A stretch of 64,000 nucleotides of DNA, from positions 5,939,816 to 6,003,815 of the forward strand of contig NC_091172.1 of assembly GCF_040958095.1 (NCBI RefSeq), read 5' to 3'. How positions within the stretch are numbered: position 1 is the first letter of the stretch; each line of letters begins with the position of its first letter. Both the position numbers and the translations under genes were made by a program. The DNA comes from Procambarus clarkii (taxonomy: Eukaryota; Arthropoda; Malacostraca; Decapoda; Cambaridae). The notes beneath the pieces were generated by a model. It was not told the DNA's origin, searched no databases, and was given only the letters and a program-made list of their open reading frames with translations. Of the stretch, positions 14,907 to 25,775 are shown piece after piece.

Positions 14907-15299
14907 AACTAATTGTTAAGTACAAGTGTCTTTGCGTTCACACCTTCAGACCCATTGTGCCCAGTATTGACTCTGTCAGTATTTGTGCTATTAATGTGAT
15001 CCTTTTTATGTTGCCTGGATTACTTGGATTTTAACTGCGTTCATGGCCACACACATCAAATTATAAATACTAATTTGTTGTGAGGACCGTTTGAGCTACT
15101 CTGATGACCTCCCTCTGAGGTCCCAGAAGCTCCACGACCTGGTGGATAAGGAGTGCCAAGGATTTGGACTCCTGCAGCTGCTCTATGCATCCCTGGTCAG
15201 TCATTAAAGTATAATCTGCCCTCAGCATATGTTTGGTGCTAGTTCAGTCCTTTTCTGACTGAGGTTTCTTGTAACCTATTTACCACTAAAAAGAGGATA
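14907..15299. other. Unassigned; one short possible coding scrap
   Basis: This continues the pre-insertion target sequence. At 15090-15212 one plus-strand frame reads SYSDDLPLRSQKLHDLVDKE and then GFGLLQLLYASLVSH before a stop. The amino-acid composition looks coding, but I recognise no family. Confidence 0.25.
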
Positions 15300-15314
15300 A
15301 TCTCACAAAGATCA

Positions 15315-16035
15315 GTGATAGCTGTAGGCACAAAGAGCAGGAAGGATCCAATAGGCAAGAACAGAGAGGCAGTAAATGGGCTACTAAAAGGGTTAAAGAT
15401 GGAAGGGGCTGAACAAAATATTGAGAAGGTTTTCAGGTTGGGCTGGTACAACAAGGACAGAGACTGCCTGGTGAAGATAGTGGTTGCAAACGAAGACCAC
15501 GAAGGAGGTTATTCTAGAAAGGAAGAGTCATCTGCAGTATGTGGAGGAATACAAAAAGGTTCCTCCAGAGGGACAGGACGAAGGAGGAGAGAGCCAGGGA
15601 GACAGAGGCAAAGAGGAAGCGCAGAGAGAGAGGAGCAAACCAGGAAATCACAGCCACCAACACAACAGTCCCAGAAACAAGAGGGGAACCCACAACCAGC
15701 ATCCCAGCAACAAAAAAGGGGAGGGCAACACCGCCACCCTCCTCTCCTTCATAGGAAACCCTCCCTTCCCCTCACCCTACCTGCCCTTACTCAAATGCTC
15801 ACTCAACCCTTCCTCCCTCCCCCCCACCCCATTCCGACCCTGTCACCCATCCCTCATTCCCACCATGTCCCCTTTCCCCTCTTTCCACCCCTGTCCACCC
15901 TCCCCCTTTATCCCATACTCTCCCAATCACTCCTCCCCCCTCACCTCGTATCCTCCATGTCCCCCTACCTCCTTACCCCATACCCTACCTGTCCCCCCTT
16001 CCCTTGAACGCCGCCCCCCCCCCAGAATCCACTGA
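15315..16035 (+). pseudogene. LINE-A ORF1 remnant
   Basis: The frame from 15315 encodes KNREAVNGLLKGLKMEGAE, then KVFRLGWYNKDRDCLVKIVV, a recurrent ORF1 motif in CR1-like elements as I know them. The phase then changes at about 15490 and again near 15565, where ILERKSHLQYVEEYKK and a basic stretch (RTKEERARETEAKRKRRERG) appear in two other frames. From 15740 to 16010 the DNA is C-rich and encodes Pro/Ser-rich linker. Frame breaks make it non-functional. Confidence 0.6.
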
Positions 16036-16129
16036 GACCCTGTTAACCTCCTCACAGATCTACACATCTATTGAACAGCTTTCCCCACCAGCAGAATGTT
16101 CACCAAGAAGGGGACAAGAGAATGAACAG

Positions 16130-17367
16130 AAGAAAGTGAGTTTCAAGGCAATGTACACTAACATTGATGGGATTACGAATAAAACAAGTGAACTCGGAGA
16201 ATGGGCACTAGAAGAAAACCCAGACATAATAGCACTCACAGAAACAAAGCTAACGAAAACCATAACAAATGAAGTGTTTCCACAGGACTACTTTGTAGTG
16301 AAGAAAGAGAGAGAAGTAACAGGAGGAGGTGGTGTAGCCCTGCTGATAACAAAAAGGCTGGAATTTTAAAGAGATGGTTGTTCAGGGCTGTGAAGATTTC
16401 AGTGACTACATAACAGGTACCATAGCAATTGGAGAACAAAAATTACAGTAGTAGTCATATATAACCCCCCACCAAATGACAGAAGACCCAGGCAGGAATA
16501 TGATAGAAACAACATGGCCACCATCAACATAATAGAGAAAGCAGCTTCTGTAGCTAGCCGGAACGGATCCAGACTACTAATCATGAGAGACTTCAACCAC
16601 GGGAAGATAGATTGGGAGAACAGAGACCCACATGGAGGACTGGAAACATGGAGACCTAAGCTGCTGGACGAAGCAACAAGAAACTTTCTAAGTCAACACG
16701 TCAAGGGACTGACAAGAATGAGAGGAGGGGATGAACCAGCTTTGCTTGATCTGATATTTACCCTAAATGAGTCGGATATAATGGAAGTTAAGCTGGAAGC
16801 CCCCTTGGGAATGAAGTGATCACAGTGTATTGATCGTTGAGTACTTGGTAGAGCTAGAATTATCTCCTTAAAAACAGAACTGGGAAACAAAGGGCTGGCA
16901 TACCAAAAGGGAAATTATGAGGAGATGAGAAAATCCCTAGAGGATATACCATAGGACACCGAACTCACAACTAAGCCCATACAAGACATAATGGACTATG
17001 TCACCCAAAAGTGTCAGGAGGCAGTAAACAGCTTTATCCCGACCCGACAGGAAAAAAAACGAGAAGCAAAAGAAGAATCCGTGGTTTAATAGGTCATGTA
17101 TGAAAGCAAAGGAACTGAATAAAGAGCGTGGAGGAGCTTCCGAAATAACAAAACACCAGACAGTAGAGAGAGAGATACCAGAGAACCAGGAATGAGTATG
17201 TTAGTGTGAGAAAAAGTATGAAAATGATATAGCTAATAAAGCCAAGACCAAACCAAAGCTACTACACAATCACATCAGGAGGAAAACATCAGTGAAGGAA
17301 CAGGTGATGAAACTTAGAACGGGTGAGGACAGGTACACAGAGAACGACAAAGAGGTGCGTGAGGAAC
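16130..17367 (+). pseudogene. LINE-A AP-type endonuclease and linker, broken
   Basis: Endonuclease/exonuclease/phosphatase-fold motifs are visible: MYTNIDGITNK, then PDIIALTETKL with the catalytic glutamate, GGGGVALL, IYNPPPND and MRDFNHGKIDW (normally GDFN; here G is changed to R). The SDHS motif is broken by a frameshift at about 16815. A stop at 16367-16369 and several indels interrupt the frame. The nuclease of LINEs nicks genomic DNA to prime reverse transcription. The linker ends at 17367, at the LTR insertion. Confidence 0.8.
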
Positions 17368-18377
17368 TGTTATGACCCTGGGTTCTCCAGTGGAAACCAG
17401 AGGTCAAAATTGAGCTATTAAACTTTCTGGTAGTACAGTTGGGTACATCACTAGCGGCAATTGTTTGTATCTTCCCTGCCAGACGTAAGACTATTGTTGT
17501 TTCTCAAAGAGCATTTAAAGACTGAGCTGGGGGTTGATTATTAAATAATAACATAGGCACCAACTTTGCTTACTAATACTTTCTAATCATTTGTAAAGTA
17601 ACAATACATTGCATAGGGGAAGATCTTTAATGTGCTTAGCTGCACGATCAATTAGGCTCCTTCCGGCACCACGACATGGGAGGCCTAGCTGGTCGCTAGA
17701 AGGTCCTTCTCTGGCTGGTGTTCGTGCGGACGAGACCTACTCTGTGGCTGCACCCCTACTCTTCTCCCTTCTCCTCTTACTTATTTCCCTTACCCTAAGT
17801 TCCTGTACCCTTAAGTTAAGTATTATATGGTGTTAAGTGTGCCTACTCTGGTAGTAACGATTGGTGAGACCTGGGGTCTCACCAATATTTGGTTTGTATT
17901 TGCCAGTGTTTTTGGTACCCCTAAGTGTTGTGTTTTGTATTAGGGTCCCACGTGGTTTCCCTACCCTAAGCTGCATCCAGCTTCAGAGCTTATCCAGTAG
18001 TACTTTACCCTAGCTTGTTATTAGTGTAAACCTTGTATCCTTCCTAAGTGGACCAAGGCTTTTAACGTAAGATAGTGTGGTAAAGTTATTATTATTATTG
18101 TTATTGGTGTGAGTGTATATGGGGGGGTTGTTAAGGGGTTAATAAATAAGTACATGAATTACAGAGTATCCCTTCTTCCTATGTGGGAACGCATCGATCA
18201 ACCCTTAGACTAACATATATGGTCTAGTAGCAAGTTATTACTACTGTGGATAGTTTATTTTTGGGGGCCGGGCCTTTTAGCTCTCCCATATTTGATACTC
18301 TGTCTTCTAACTACCCTTACCCCTTAATAGTACCAGTTCCCCATAGAAGCATAGCCCACACACATATATTTAAAACA
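17368..18377 (+). repeat. 5' LTR (1,010 bp)
   Basis: Starts TGTTATGACC and ends TTTAAAACA. It differs from the 3' LTR by scattered substitutions and by an insertion near 17872-17895 that creates a perfect 12-bp-arm palindrome (17860-17871 / 17875-17886). The 75-codon frame at 17609-17836 is shared by all LTR copies and is not considered a gene. Confidence 0.96.
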
Positions 18378-18379
18378 AG

Positions 18380-18397
18380 TGGGGGCCTGTCCGGGAT
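18380..18397 (+). promoter_or_regulatory. Primer-binding site, tRNA-Pro type
   Basis: TGGGGGCCTGTCCGGGAT lies two bases after the 5' LTR. It differs from the classical tRNA-Pro primer site by two bases in the middle. Confidence 0.75.
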
Positions 18398-18652
18398 GAA
18401 CATTATAAGTGTAAAAAATTAGATTCTTGAGTGCCAAAATTAAAATTTTTTGTTTTCCGCAGAACGGTTGTGTGCTAGCCTAGGGTCCAGCTCATCTAGC
18501 AAAGGACATTCTTGCACTGACTGGACACCCAGCTGGATCCCTTCACGATTAAGGTTAGTGTGGCCTTGTGTTAGGGGCCGTGCAAATTTTTGTTTTTTCC
18601 CAATTTTTATTTTTTTAATTTTTTCTTTGGCTGGGAGCTAAAATTGTTAGTG

Positions 18653-20035
18653 ATGTCATCTGAAATGCAGAGACTGGCAATGGAGCCTTCAGTGGTAGAG
18701 ATAAAGAAACTTAAAAAGTCTAATTTAGTATTGTTAGGCAAGGAATTTGGCCTAGAATTAAATGACGCGGATAAAAAGTGGACTTTGGTGAATGAAATAT
18801 TACAGCATTGTATTGATGAAGAACTATTGGCAAGTGATACACCTTTATGCCAGCCTAGCCAAGCAGAAAGTGCAACTCATAGGGATAGAGAATTAGCTTT
18901 AGAGTTAGCAAAAATAAAATTAGAGGAGCAAAGACTCAAAACCGAGGAGGCTAGAATTAGAGCGAATACCACTGGACCTCCACCTGCCGGGGATTCAAAC
19001 CCCAGGCATTATGAGAAAAAGCATAATTTGCCTGAATTTTCCGAGTCAGACCCTGAAAGGTTTTTCAACCATTTTCAGAGATTGGCCATGTCCATGAACT
19101 GGCCAAAGGAAGAGTGGGTGAAAATCCTACAGGGAAGACTTAGGGGTAAAGCACAAGATATTTTTATAAACATGCCTGACGACGAGTGTTTCGAATATGA
19201 TAAAGTCAGGGAATGTATTTTGCGGGCATATGAAATTACTCCTGAAGCTCACCGCCAAGTTTATCGTAACCTTAGGCCTACTCACAACCAACCGCTCACT
19301 GAATTTGTGAATGATCAAATTCGATTATTTGATAGATGGATTCGCTCGGCGAAAGCCGAAACATACGAGGCTCTCAGGAACTTAGTTTTAATGGAGCATT
19401 TTATAGATATTATGCCAGAGAACGTATCACATTACATTAGAGGAAGGGTAGAGGTAAATTCTAAAATAGGGGATTTGGCCAAGTTGGCAGAAAACTACCA
19501 ATTGGCGGGCAAAAGGCCCAATAAAAATAATTATACCCCACAGAGTAGCAAAACTTATACCCACAGCCAGTCCAGACCAGCTCATTCTAACCCTTTACCT
19601 AATGCACCTTCTGTTTCAGACATAACTAACCCTGTTAAAGTGTCTAGCCCAACGGCACCTAAAGGTGAACCGAAGGGTAATTCTGTTAGCAATGTCTCTT
19701 CTCCCCGACGTTTTTGTGGTCACTGTAATCGTTCAAACCACAATATTAGCCGTTGTTGGCAACTGTACCCAGAAAAAAGACCCAATGCTCTAGTTGTGAC
19801 ACAGGGCTTGAGGCCTTCGGAAGGGTTAGGGAGTAAGACCTCCAACCCACAGTGGTTGGACTTGCTTACCCCATTCTTATCGAAAGGGAGACTACTTTTG
19901 TCTGAGGGTTCTTCCTGGAAGGACGTGGTGATCTTCCGAGACACCGGTGCCATCCAGACTTTAATTTTAGAGAGTGCATTGCAAGGTGCCAACACTCGAC
20001 ACTGGAGAGGTGGTACTGGTCGAGGGTGTCACTAG
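18653..20035 (+). CDS. gag: Gag with SCAN-like capsid, CCHC knuckle and protease active site
   Basis: The open frame begins at 18590, but the ATG at 18653 (MSSEMQRLA) is the likelier start, because the 21 codons before it are U-rich leader. In 481-codon numbering: coiled-coil-like stretch 95-125; capsid 148-305, whose second half (about 221-305, with ALRNLVLMEHFIDIMPENV) resembles the SCAN domain; zinc knuckle CGHCNRSNHNISRC at 376-389; and the protease active site DTGA at 451-454 (about 19940). The frame stops at 20035, while the rest of the protease continues in the pol frame. So the protease is split between two phases, either by recoding or by a small deletion near 19999. Confidence 0.88.
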   Translation: MSSEMQRLAMEPSVVEIKKLKKSNLVLLGKEFGLELNDADKKWTLVNEILQHCIDEELLASDTPLCQPSQAESATHRDRELALELAKIKLEEQRLKTEEARIRANTTGPPPAGDSNPRHYEKKHNLPEFSESDPERFFNHFQRLAMSMNWPKEEWVKILQGRLRGKAQDIFINMPDDECFEYDKVRECILRAYEITPEAHRQVYRNLRPTHNQPLTEFVNDQIRLFDRWIRSAKAETYEALRNLVLMEHFIDIMPENVSHYIRGRVEVNSKIGDLAKLAENYQLAGKRPNKNNYTPQSSKTYTHSQSRPAHSNPLPNAPSVSDITNPVKVSSPTAPKGEPKGNSVSNVSSPRRFCGHCNRSNHNISRCWQLYPEKRPNALVVTQGLRPSEGLGSKTSNPQWLDLLTPFLSKGRLLLSEGSSWKDVVIFRDTGAIQTLILESALQGANTRHWRGGTGRGCH

Positions 20036-23000
20036 TGATACTCGAGCAGTACCCCTCCATAAGGTTACCCTGGAATCTGATTTCCACAAGGGTGTTTGTA
20101 CAGTCGGAGTCACTTCATACCTACCTTTCCCTAATGTTGATGTAATAGTCGGTAATGATTTAGCAGGGGATAAGGTAGGGGACTCCAGACTGCCTATTAT
20201 GTTGCCTACCCCTAAGGTTTGCCTGGATCCACCCGCCGCAGAGGATAATGTTGTGTACCCTGCGTGCGCGGTGACCAGGTCTATTGGACTTAAATGTAAG
20301 GGCAGCCCTGTGCTTGCCAAGGTGGTAAATCCCGAGGACACAAGGAACTTTCTGAGTGGTGAAAACCAAGTGGACCTCGCGGACACATTCATGGCCCGAC
20401 TCGATGACGTGGCCGAGGACATTGTGGAGAGCCTGCCACCACCATCTACCGAGAGTAGTGGGGAGGTGGAGGAGAACACTGTTGAGCCTCGGCCAATGGC
20501 ATCTGACCAAGGCCTAGATGCCTCCTTGAGTGAGTTACAGAAAGCTGACCCCACTCTTGCAGATTGTCATGAGACAGCCGTCTCTATGGAGGAAATTGTA
20601 GACGCAGCAACTGGGTACTACTACAATGATCGGATTTTGATGAGAAAATGGAGACCACAGAGTGCTCCCTTGTCAAATGAGTGGGAGGTAGTCCACCAGG
20701 TTATGTTGCCGACCTGCTATAGAGAAAGAGTTTTGGCAGCTGCTCATGATGATCCTATGGGGGGACATCAAGGTATTAATATTACGTATCACAAAATTTT
20801 AAAGTATTTTTTCTGGCCCAAGCTGAAAAGCGATGTGGCAAAATTTTGTAATGCGTGTATTGTTTGTCAACTGGTTGGGAAACCAAACCAGACTCCACCT
20901 AAAGCTCCTCTAAGGCCTATTGTCGTGCCGGAGGAACCATTTTCTCATGTGGTAATGGACTGTGTTGGACCATTACCTAGAACTAAGTCTGGTAATATTT
21001 ACCTAATCATGATGATGTGTATCACTACTCGTTACCCAGAGGCTTTTGCTGTAAGGAACATCCGAGCAAAAACTGTTGTTGCTCGTATGTTGCAATTTTT
21101 TTCCACTTTTGGACTGCCTCGGGTCGTGCAAACTGACAATGGTACTAATTTTAAGTCTGATGTTTTCGAGCAATTTTGTAAGGAACATGGAATAACTCAT
21201 AAGGTTTCCAGCCCATACCATCCACAGAGTCAGGGGGTAATTGAACGTTTCCATCTAACTCTGAAGCAGATGTTAAAGACATCGTGCGAGAGTTCCCACA
21301 CCTTCTGGGATGAGAATTTACTGTATGTTTTGTTTGCGGCTAGAGAGGGATTACAAAGTTCACTGGGCTGTTCTCCTTTTGAGTTAGTCTTTGGCCATAA
21401 AGTTCGTGGACCCTTGCAAATGTTACAGGAGAATCTGTTAGGGAACGTAACGTTAATCGAAGGTTCGGCTTTCTTTGCGCAACACCACCAGAGACTCAAG
21501 GACTGCAAGGCGGCTGCATTAAAGTATCTTGGCAAGGCCCAAGAAAAGATGAAAGAACGTAACGATGCTAAATCTAAGTTACGGGTATTTCAACCTGGCG
21601 ACCCTGTCCTGGTATTAAAGCCTCGACTAGGGAACACTATGTCCCACAAGTACGAAGGCCCCTACATTGTGACAGAAAAGACTGGGGACCTCACGTACAA
21701 AGTGAGGCACTCTGACAAACGTAACCAGGTAATGCTCATACATGTAAATCGACTGAAGAAGTTCCAGGGCCCCAGGCCCATTGCACTAACCAATGTTTCC
21801 ATTTCCAGTGAGAGAGGGGATGATTGTTCTGGGGACCCAACTAATCTCATTTTCAATAATTCTAGTTCTGTGAATGCTGTGGAGGGACTGTCCCATTTGC
21901 AGATGGCCCAACGTGAAGAGGTGCAGTCGTTGGTTGATGAATTCTCCAGTCTGTTCGGGGAGGTCCCGACCCAGACTGATGCCATTTGCCATGATGTCGA
22001 GTTGACGGACTACACTCCCATTCGCCTTCAACCCTATCGGATGAGTCCAGAAAAGAAGGCCATCGTACGGAAGGAGGTCGACTTCTTGCTCCAGCACGGC
22101 CTCATCCGGCCGAGCCAGGGCTCTTGGTGCTCGCCCTGCCTTTTGGTCCCCAAACCAGACGGCTCCTGGCGATTATGCACCGACTATCGGCAGCTCAACA
22201 AGGTGACCATTGTGGATGCCTATCCGCTGCCCCTCCTCGAGGACTGCATCGACGAGTTGGGAAATGCCAAGTACGTTTCGAAATTCGACCTCTCGAGGGG
22301 GTATTATCAAATCCCACTCACTGAACGTGCTAAACAGCTAACCGCGTTCGTGACACCCGAGGGTGTTTTTGAGTATCAAGTGTTACCGTTTGGCTTGCGT
22401 AATGCTCCTGCCACGTTCCAGAGGCTCATGAACTCTCTACTCGCTAAGGTGCCAAATTGTCGGGCGTATTTAGATGATATCGTGCTGTTTGACAGTAATT
22501 GGGCTGACCACATAGCTAGGTTACGCCAGTTGTTTGCCATCTTGAAAAGGGCAAATCTTACCTTAAATGCTAAAAAGTGTCATTTTGGCCAAGGCACAGT
22601 GACGTACCTCGGTTATGAAGTGGGCCAAGGAAAAGTGTTACCTCGGCAAGATAAAATCAGTGCCATTCTGGAGTATCCAGTACTAAAGTCTAAAAAGGAT
22701 GTTCAAAGATTTATCGGTATGTGTGCGTACTATCGACGTTTTTGTCAGAACTTTTCCAGTGTTGCCACTCCTCTCACAGACTTGTTGCGGAAAGCCGTTA
22801 AATTTAAGTGGTCATCAGACTGTGCAGAGGCATTTAAAAATTTGAAATTGATCTTAGCTTCCGCCCCAGTGCTTGCTAGTCCAAGGTTCGACCGACCGTT
22901 TAAAATTCATGTTGACGCGTCTGACTCGGGTGCTGGTGCAGTGTTGTTGCAAACTGGGGATGATCAGGTGGAACACCCAGTATATTATTACTCTGTGAAA

Positions 23001-23321
23001 TTCGACAAGGCGCAACGCAATTATTCAGTGGTAGAAAAAGAGGCGTTGGCGCTAGTGTTAACATGTAAAAAGTTCGAAGTTTACCTCACAGGTAATATAG
23101 TGGAAGTGTACACGGACCATAACCCACTAGTCTTCCTGACTCAGATGAAGGGTAAGAATAAACGCATCCTCAGGTGGGCATTGTACCTACAGGACTTCAA
23201 TCTTTCCATTACCCACCTACCGGGCAGACTCAACGTGATAGCCGACGCTCTGTCCCGGTTGCCTGAATATCATTCATCTGAGCCACAGAAAGCCATTTAC
23301 CAACTGTCATGCTTTAGTTAA
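19974..23321 (+). CDS. pol: Pol: protease C-terminus, integrase, reverse transcriptase, RNase H
   Basis: This 1,115-codon open frame overlaps the gag frame by 62 bp; the first ATG is not necessarily a real start. Protease remainder: 1-66 (VIVGNDLAG near 58). Integrase: zinc-binding HHCC with H258, H265, C295, C298; catalytic D329, D388 and E424; GPY/F module at about 560-597. RT: about 675-870 with LPFGLRNAPATFQ (804-816) and catalytic YLDD (832-835). RNase H: about 975-1095 with VDAS (980-983) and YTDHN (1046-1050). Integrase preceding RT is the reverse of ordinary Gypsy elements. No stop or frameshift is seen inside, so enzymatic competence is plausible. Confidence 0.95.
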   Translation: MHCKVPTLDTGEVVLVEGVTSDTRAVPLHKVTLESDFHKGVCTVGVTSYLPFPNVDVIVGNDLAGDKVGDSRLPIMLPTPKVCLDPPAAEDNVVYPACAVTRSIGLKCKGSPVLAKVVNPEDTRNFLSGENQVDLADTFMARLDDVAEDIVESLPPPSTESSGEVEENTVEPRPMASDQGLDASLSELQKADPTLADCHETAVSMEEIVDAATGYYYNDRILMRKWRPQSAPLSNEWEVVHQVMLPTCYRERVLAAAHDDPMGGHQGINITYHKILKYFFWPKLKSDVAKFCNACIVCQLVGKPNQTPPKAPLRPIVVPEEPFSHVVMDCVGPLPRTKSGNIYLIMMMCITTRYPEAFAVRNIRAKTVVARMLQFFSTFGLPRVVQTDNGTNFKSDVFEQFCKEHGITHKVSSPYHPQSQGVIERFHLTLKQMLKTSCESSHTFWDENLLYVLFAAREGLQSSLGCSPFELVFGHKVRGPLQMLQENLLGNVTLIEGSAFFAQHHQRLKDCKAAALKYLGKAQEKMKERNDAKSKLRVFQPGDPVLVLKPRLGNTMSHKYEGPYIVTEKTGDLTYKVRHSDKRNQVMLIHVNRLKKFQGPRPIALTNVSISSERGDDCSGDPTNLIFNNSSSVNAVEGLSHLQMAQREEVQSLVDEFSSLFGEVPTQTDAICHDVELTDYTPIRLQPYRMSPEKKAIVRKEVDFLLQHGLIRPSQGSWCSPCLLVPKPDGSWRLCTDYRQLNKVTIVDAYPLPLLEDCIDELGNAKYVSKFDLSRGYYQIPLTERAKQLTAFVTPEGVFEYQVLPFGLRNAPATFQRLMNSLLAKVPNCRAYLDDIVLFDSNWADHIARLRQLFAILKRANLTLNAKKCHFGQGTVTYLGYEVGQGKVLPRQDKISAILEYPVLKSKKDVQRFIGMCAYYRRFCQNFSSVATPLTDLLRKAVKFKWSSDCAEAFKNLKLILASAPVLASPRFDRPFKIHVDASDSGAGAVLLQTGDDQVEHPVYYYSVKFDKAQRNYSVVEKEALALVLTCKKFEVYLTGNIVEVYTDHNPLVFLTQMKGKNKRILRWALYLQDFNLSITHLPGRLNVIADALSRLPEYHSSEPQKAIYQLSCFS

Positions 23322-23563
23322 TTTTTTTTTAGGTTCTCCTGTGACATTAAATATTCCGTGTCCAATTTATTTACTTCCCTGTTCTTTTATTTTTTTTGTG
23401 TATGTTTTTTTTTTCTTTCAGAGAACTCCTTTGTATTTTTTTTTTGCAGAGAAATTGTTTTTGTTTGATTTTTTGTTTTTGTCATATGTTTTTTCTTTTT
23501 ATTCTCTGTATACTCTTACAAAAAATATGACTACTATTCTAGTAGTCACATTTTTTTTTCTCT

Positions 23564-23577
23564 GAAGGGGGGAGGAG
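23564..23577 (+). promoter_or_regulatory. Polypurine tract
   Basis: GAAGGGGGGAGGAG immediately precedes the 3' LTR, the standard position of the plus-strand primer. Confidence 0.9.
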
Positions 23578-24570
23578 TGTTACGACCCTGGGTTCTCCAG
23601 TGGAAACCAGAGGTCAAAATTGAGCTATTAAACTTTCTGGTAGTACAGTTGGGTGCATCACTAGCGGCAATTGTTTGTATCTTCCCTGCCAGACGTAAGA
23701 CTATTGTTGTTTCTCAAAGAGCATTTAAAGACTGAGCTGGGGGTTGATTATTAAATAATAACATAGGCACCAACTTTGCTTACTAATACTTTCTAATCAT
23801 TTGTAAAGTAACAATACATTGCATAGGGGAAGATCTTTAATGTGCTTAGCTGCACGATCAATTAGGCTCCTTCCGGCACCACGACATGGGAGGCCTAGCT
23901 GGTCGCTAGAAGGTCCTTCTCTGGCTGGTGTTCGTGCGGACGAGACCTACTCTGTGGCTGCACCCCTACTCTTCTCCCTTCTCCTCTTACTTATTTCCCT
24001 TACCCTAAGTTCCTGTACCCTTAAGTTAAGTATTATATGGTGTTAAGTGTGCCTACTCTGGTAGTAACGATTGGTGAGACCTGGGGGTAGTATTTGCCAG
24101 TGTTTTGGGTACCCCTAAGTGTTGTGTTTTGTATTAGGGTCCCACGTGGTTTCCCTACCCTAAGCTGCATCCAGCTTCAGTGCTTATCCAGTAGTACTTT
24201 ACCCTAGCTTGTTATTAGTGTAAACCTTGTATCCTGCCTAAGTGGACCAAGGCTTTTAACGTAAGATAGTGTGGTAAAGTTATTATTATTATTGTTATTG
24301 GTGTGAGTGTATATGGGGGGTTGTTAAGGGGTTAATAAATAAGTACATGAATTACAGAGTATCCCTTCTTCCTATGTGGGAGCGCATTGATCAACCCTTA
24401 GACTAACATATATGGTCTAGTAGCAAGTTATTACTACTGTGGATAGTTTATTTTTGGGGGCCGGGCCTTTTAGCTCTCCCATATTTGATACTCTGTCTTC
24501 TAACTACCCTTACCCCTTAATAGTACCAGTTCCCCATAGAAGCATAGCCCACACACATATATTTATAACA
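23578..24570 (+). repeat. 3' LTR (993 bp)
   Basis: Starts TGTTACGACC and ends TTTATAACA. It is followed by the GGAAC target duplication and then LINE-A coding sequence. Its structure near the gttgggtgca and acctgggggtag blocks matches the solo LTR at 3310-4303 more closely than the 5' LTR does. Confidence 0.96.
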
Positions 24571-25770
24571 GGAACTCAACAATATGTTCCAGGAGGTCTT
24601 TACAATAGAACAAGGAGAGGTCACTGTGCTAGGAGAGGTGGCTGTAAACCAGGCGGCCTTGGAAGGTTCCGAAATTACAGGAGATGAGGTCAAGAGGCAC
24701 CTGTTGGATCTGGACGTGAGAAAGGCTGTTGGCCTGGACGGAATCTCACCATGGGTATTGAAAGAGTTTGCAGGAGCGCTTTGCTTGCCACTCTCCATAG
24801 TGTATAGTAGGTCACTGGAGACGGGAGACCTACCAGAAAATGGAAGACGGCTAATGTAGTCCCTATATACAAAAGTGGTGACAGACAAGAGGCACTGAAT
24901 TCTCGACCGGTGTCCTTAACTTGTATACCATGCAAGGTGATGGAGAGGATCGTGAGAAAAAACCTAGTAACACATCTGGAGAGAAGAGACTTCGTGGCAA
25001 CCCATCAACATTGGTTCAGGGAGGGTAAATCTTGCCTTACAGGCTTAATAGGCTACGATCAGGTGACAAAAATTTAGCAAGAAAGAGAAGGATGGGCGGA
25101 CTGCATTTTTTTGGATTGTCGGATAACCTTTGACACAGTACCCCATAAAAAAGGCTGATGAATAAGCTGGAGAAACAGGCAGGAGTAACAGGTAGGGCGC
25201 TCCAGTGGATAAGGGAGTACCTAAGCAATAGGAAGCAGAGAGTTACAGTGAGGGGTGAGACCTCAGACTGGCGTGAAGTTACCAGTGGAGTCCCACAGGT
25301 CTCTGTACTCGGACCTATCCTGTTTCTTATATACGTAAATGATCTCCCAGAGGGTATAGACTCATTCCTCTCAATGTTTGCTGACGACGCCAAAATTATG
25401 AAAAGGATTAAGTCAGAATAGGACAGCTTGAGGCTTCAAAAAGACCTGGACAAGCTGCAGGAATGGTCTAACAAATGGTTGTTAGAGTTTAACCCAAACA
25501 AATGCAATATAATGAAGATAGGTGTAGGAAGCAGGAGACCAGATACAAGGTATCTTTGGGAGATGAAATACTTCAAGAGTCAGAGACAGAGAAAGACCTG
25601 GGGGTTGATAGCACGCCAGACCTATCCCCTGAAGCTCATATCAAGAGGATAACATCAGCGGCATATGGCAGGTTGGCTAACATAAGAACGGCCTTTAGAA
25701 ACTTGTGTAAGGAATCTTTCAGAACTTTGTATAACACACATGTCAGACCAATCCTGGATTATGCGGCTCC
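24571..25770 (+). pseudogene. LINE-A reverse transcriptase, broken
   Basis: This is the continuation of LINE-A after the LTR insertion. Motifs seen across shifting frames are VRKAVGLDGISPWVLKEFA, RPVSLTCIPCKVMERIV, a degraded HGFREG block (here WFREG), SGVPQVSVLGPILFLIYVND (the usual G after PQ is V) and catalytic FADD near 25377. Stops include one at 25074-25080 and one at 25419-25421. Compared with LINE-B, several single-base indels disrupt it. Confidence 0.88.
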
Positions 25771-25775
25771 AGCAT

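Larger units (their letters stand above)
17368..24570 (+). mobile_element. Full-length Gypsy-type LTR retrotransposon, Gmr1-like domain order
   Basis: This 7.2-kb element has LTRs at 17368-18377 and 23578-24570, TG...CA ends and a perfect 5-bp target duplication GGAAC (17363-17367, 24571-24575). It has a tRNA-Pro-like primer site at 18380-18397 and a polypurine tract at 23564-23577. It encodes Gag with a CCHC knuckle, protease, integrase, RT and RNase H in that order. Integrase before RT is the copia order, but the integrase GPY/F module and the RT are Gypsy-type, matching Gmr1 elements. Pol is a single open frame of 1,115 codons. It sits inside LINE-A. Confidence 0.95.

Noticed and set aside
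17609..17836. 75-codon frame starting MHRGRSLMC, repeated at 23819 and 3839 (minus)
   Set aside because: It lies entirely inside LTR sequence and its repetition is explained by the LTRs; no domain or start context supports it.
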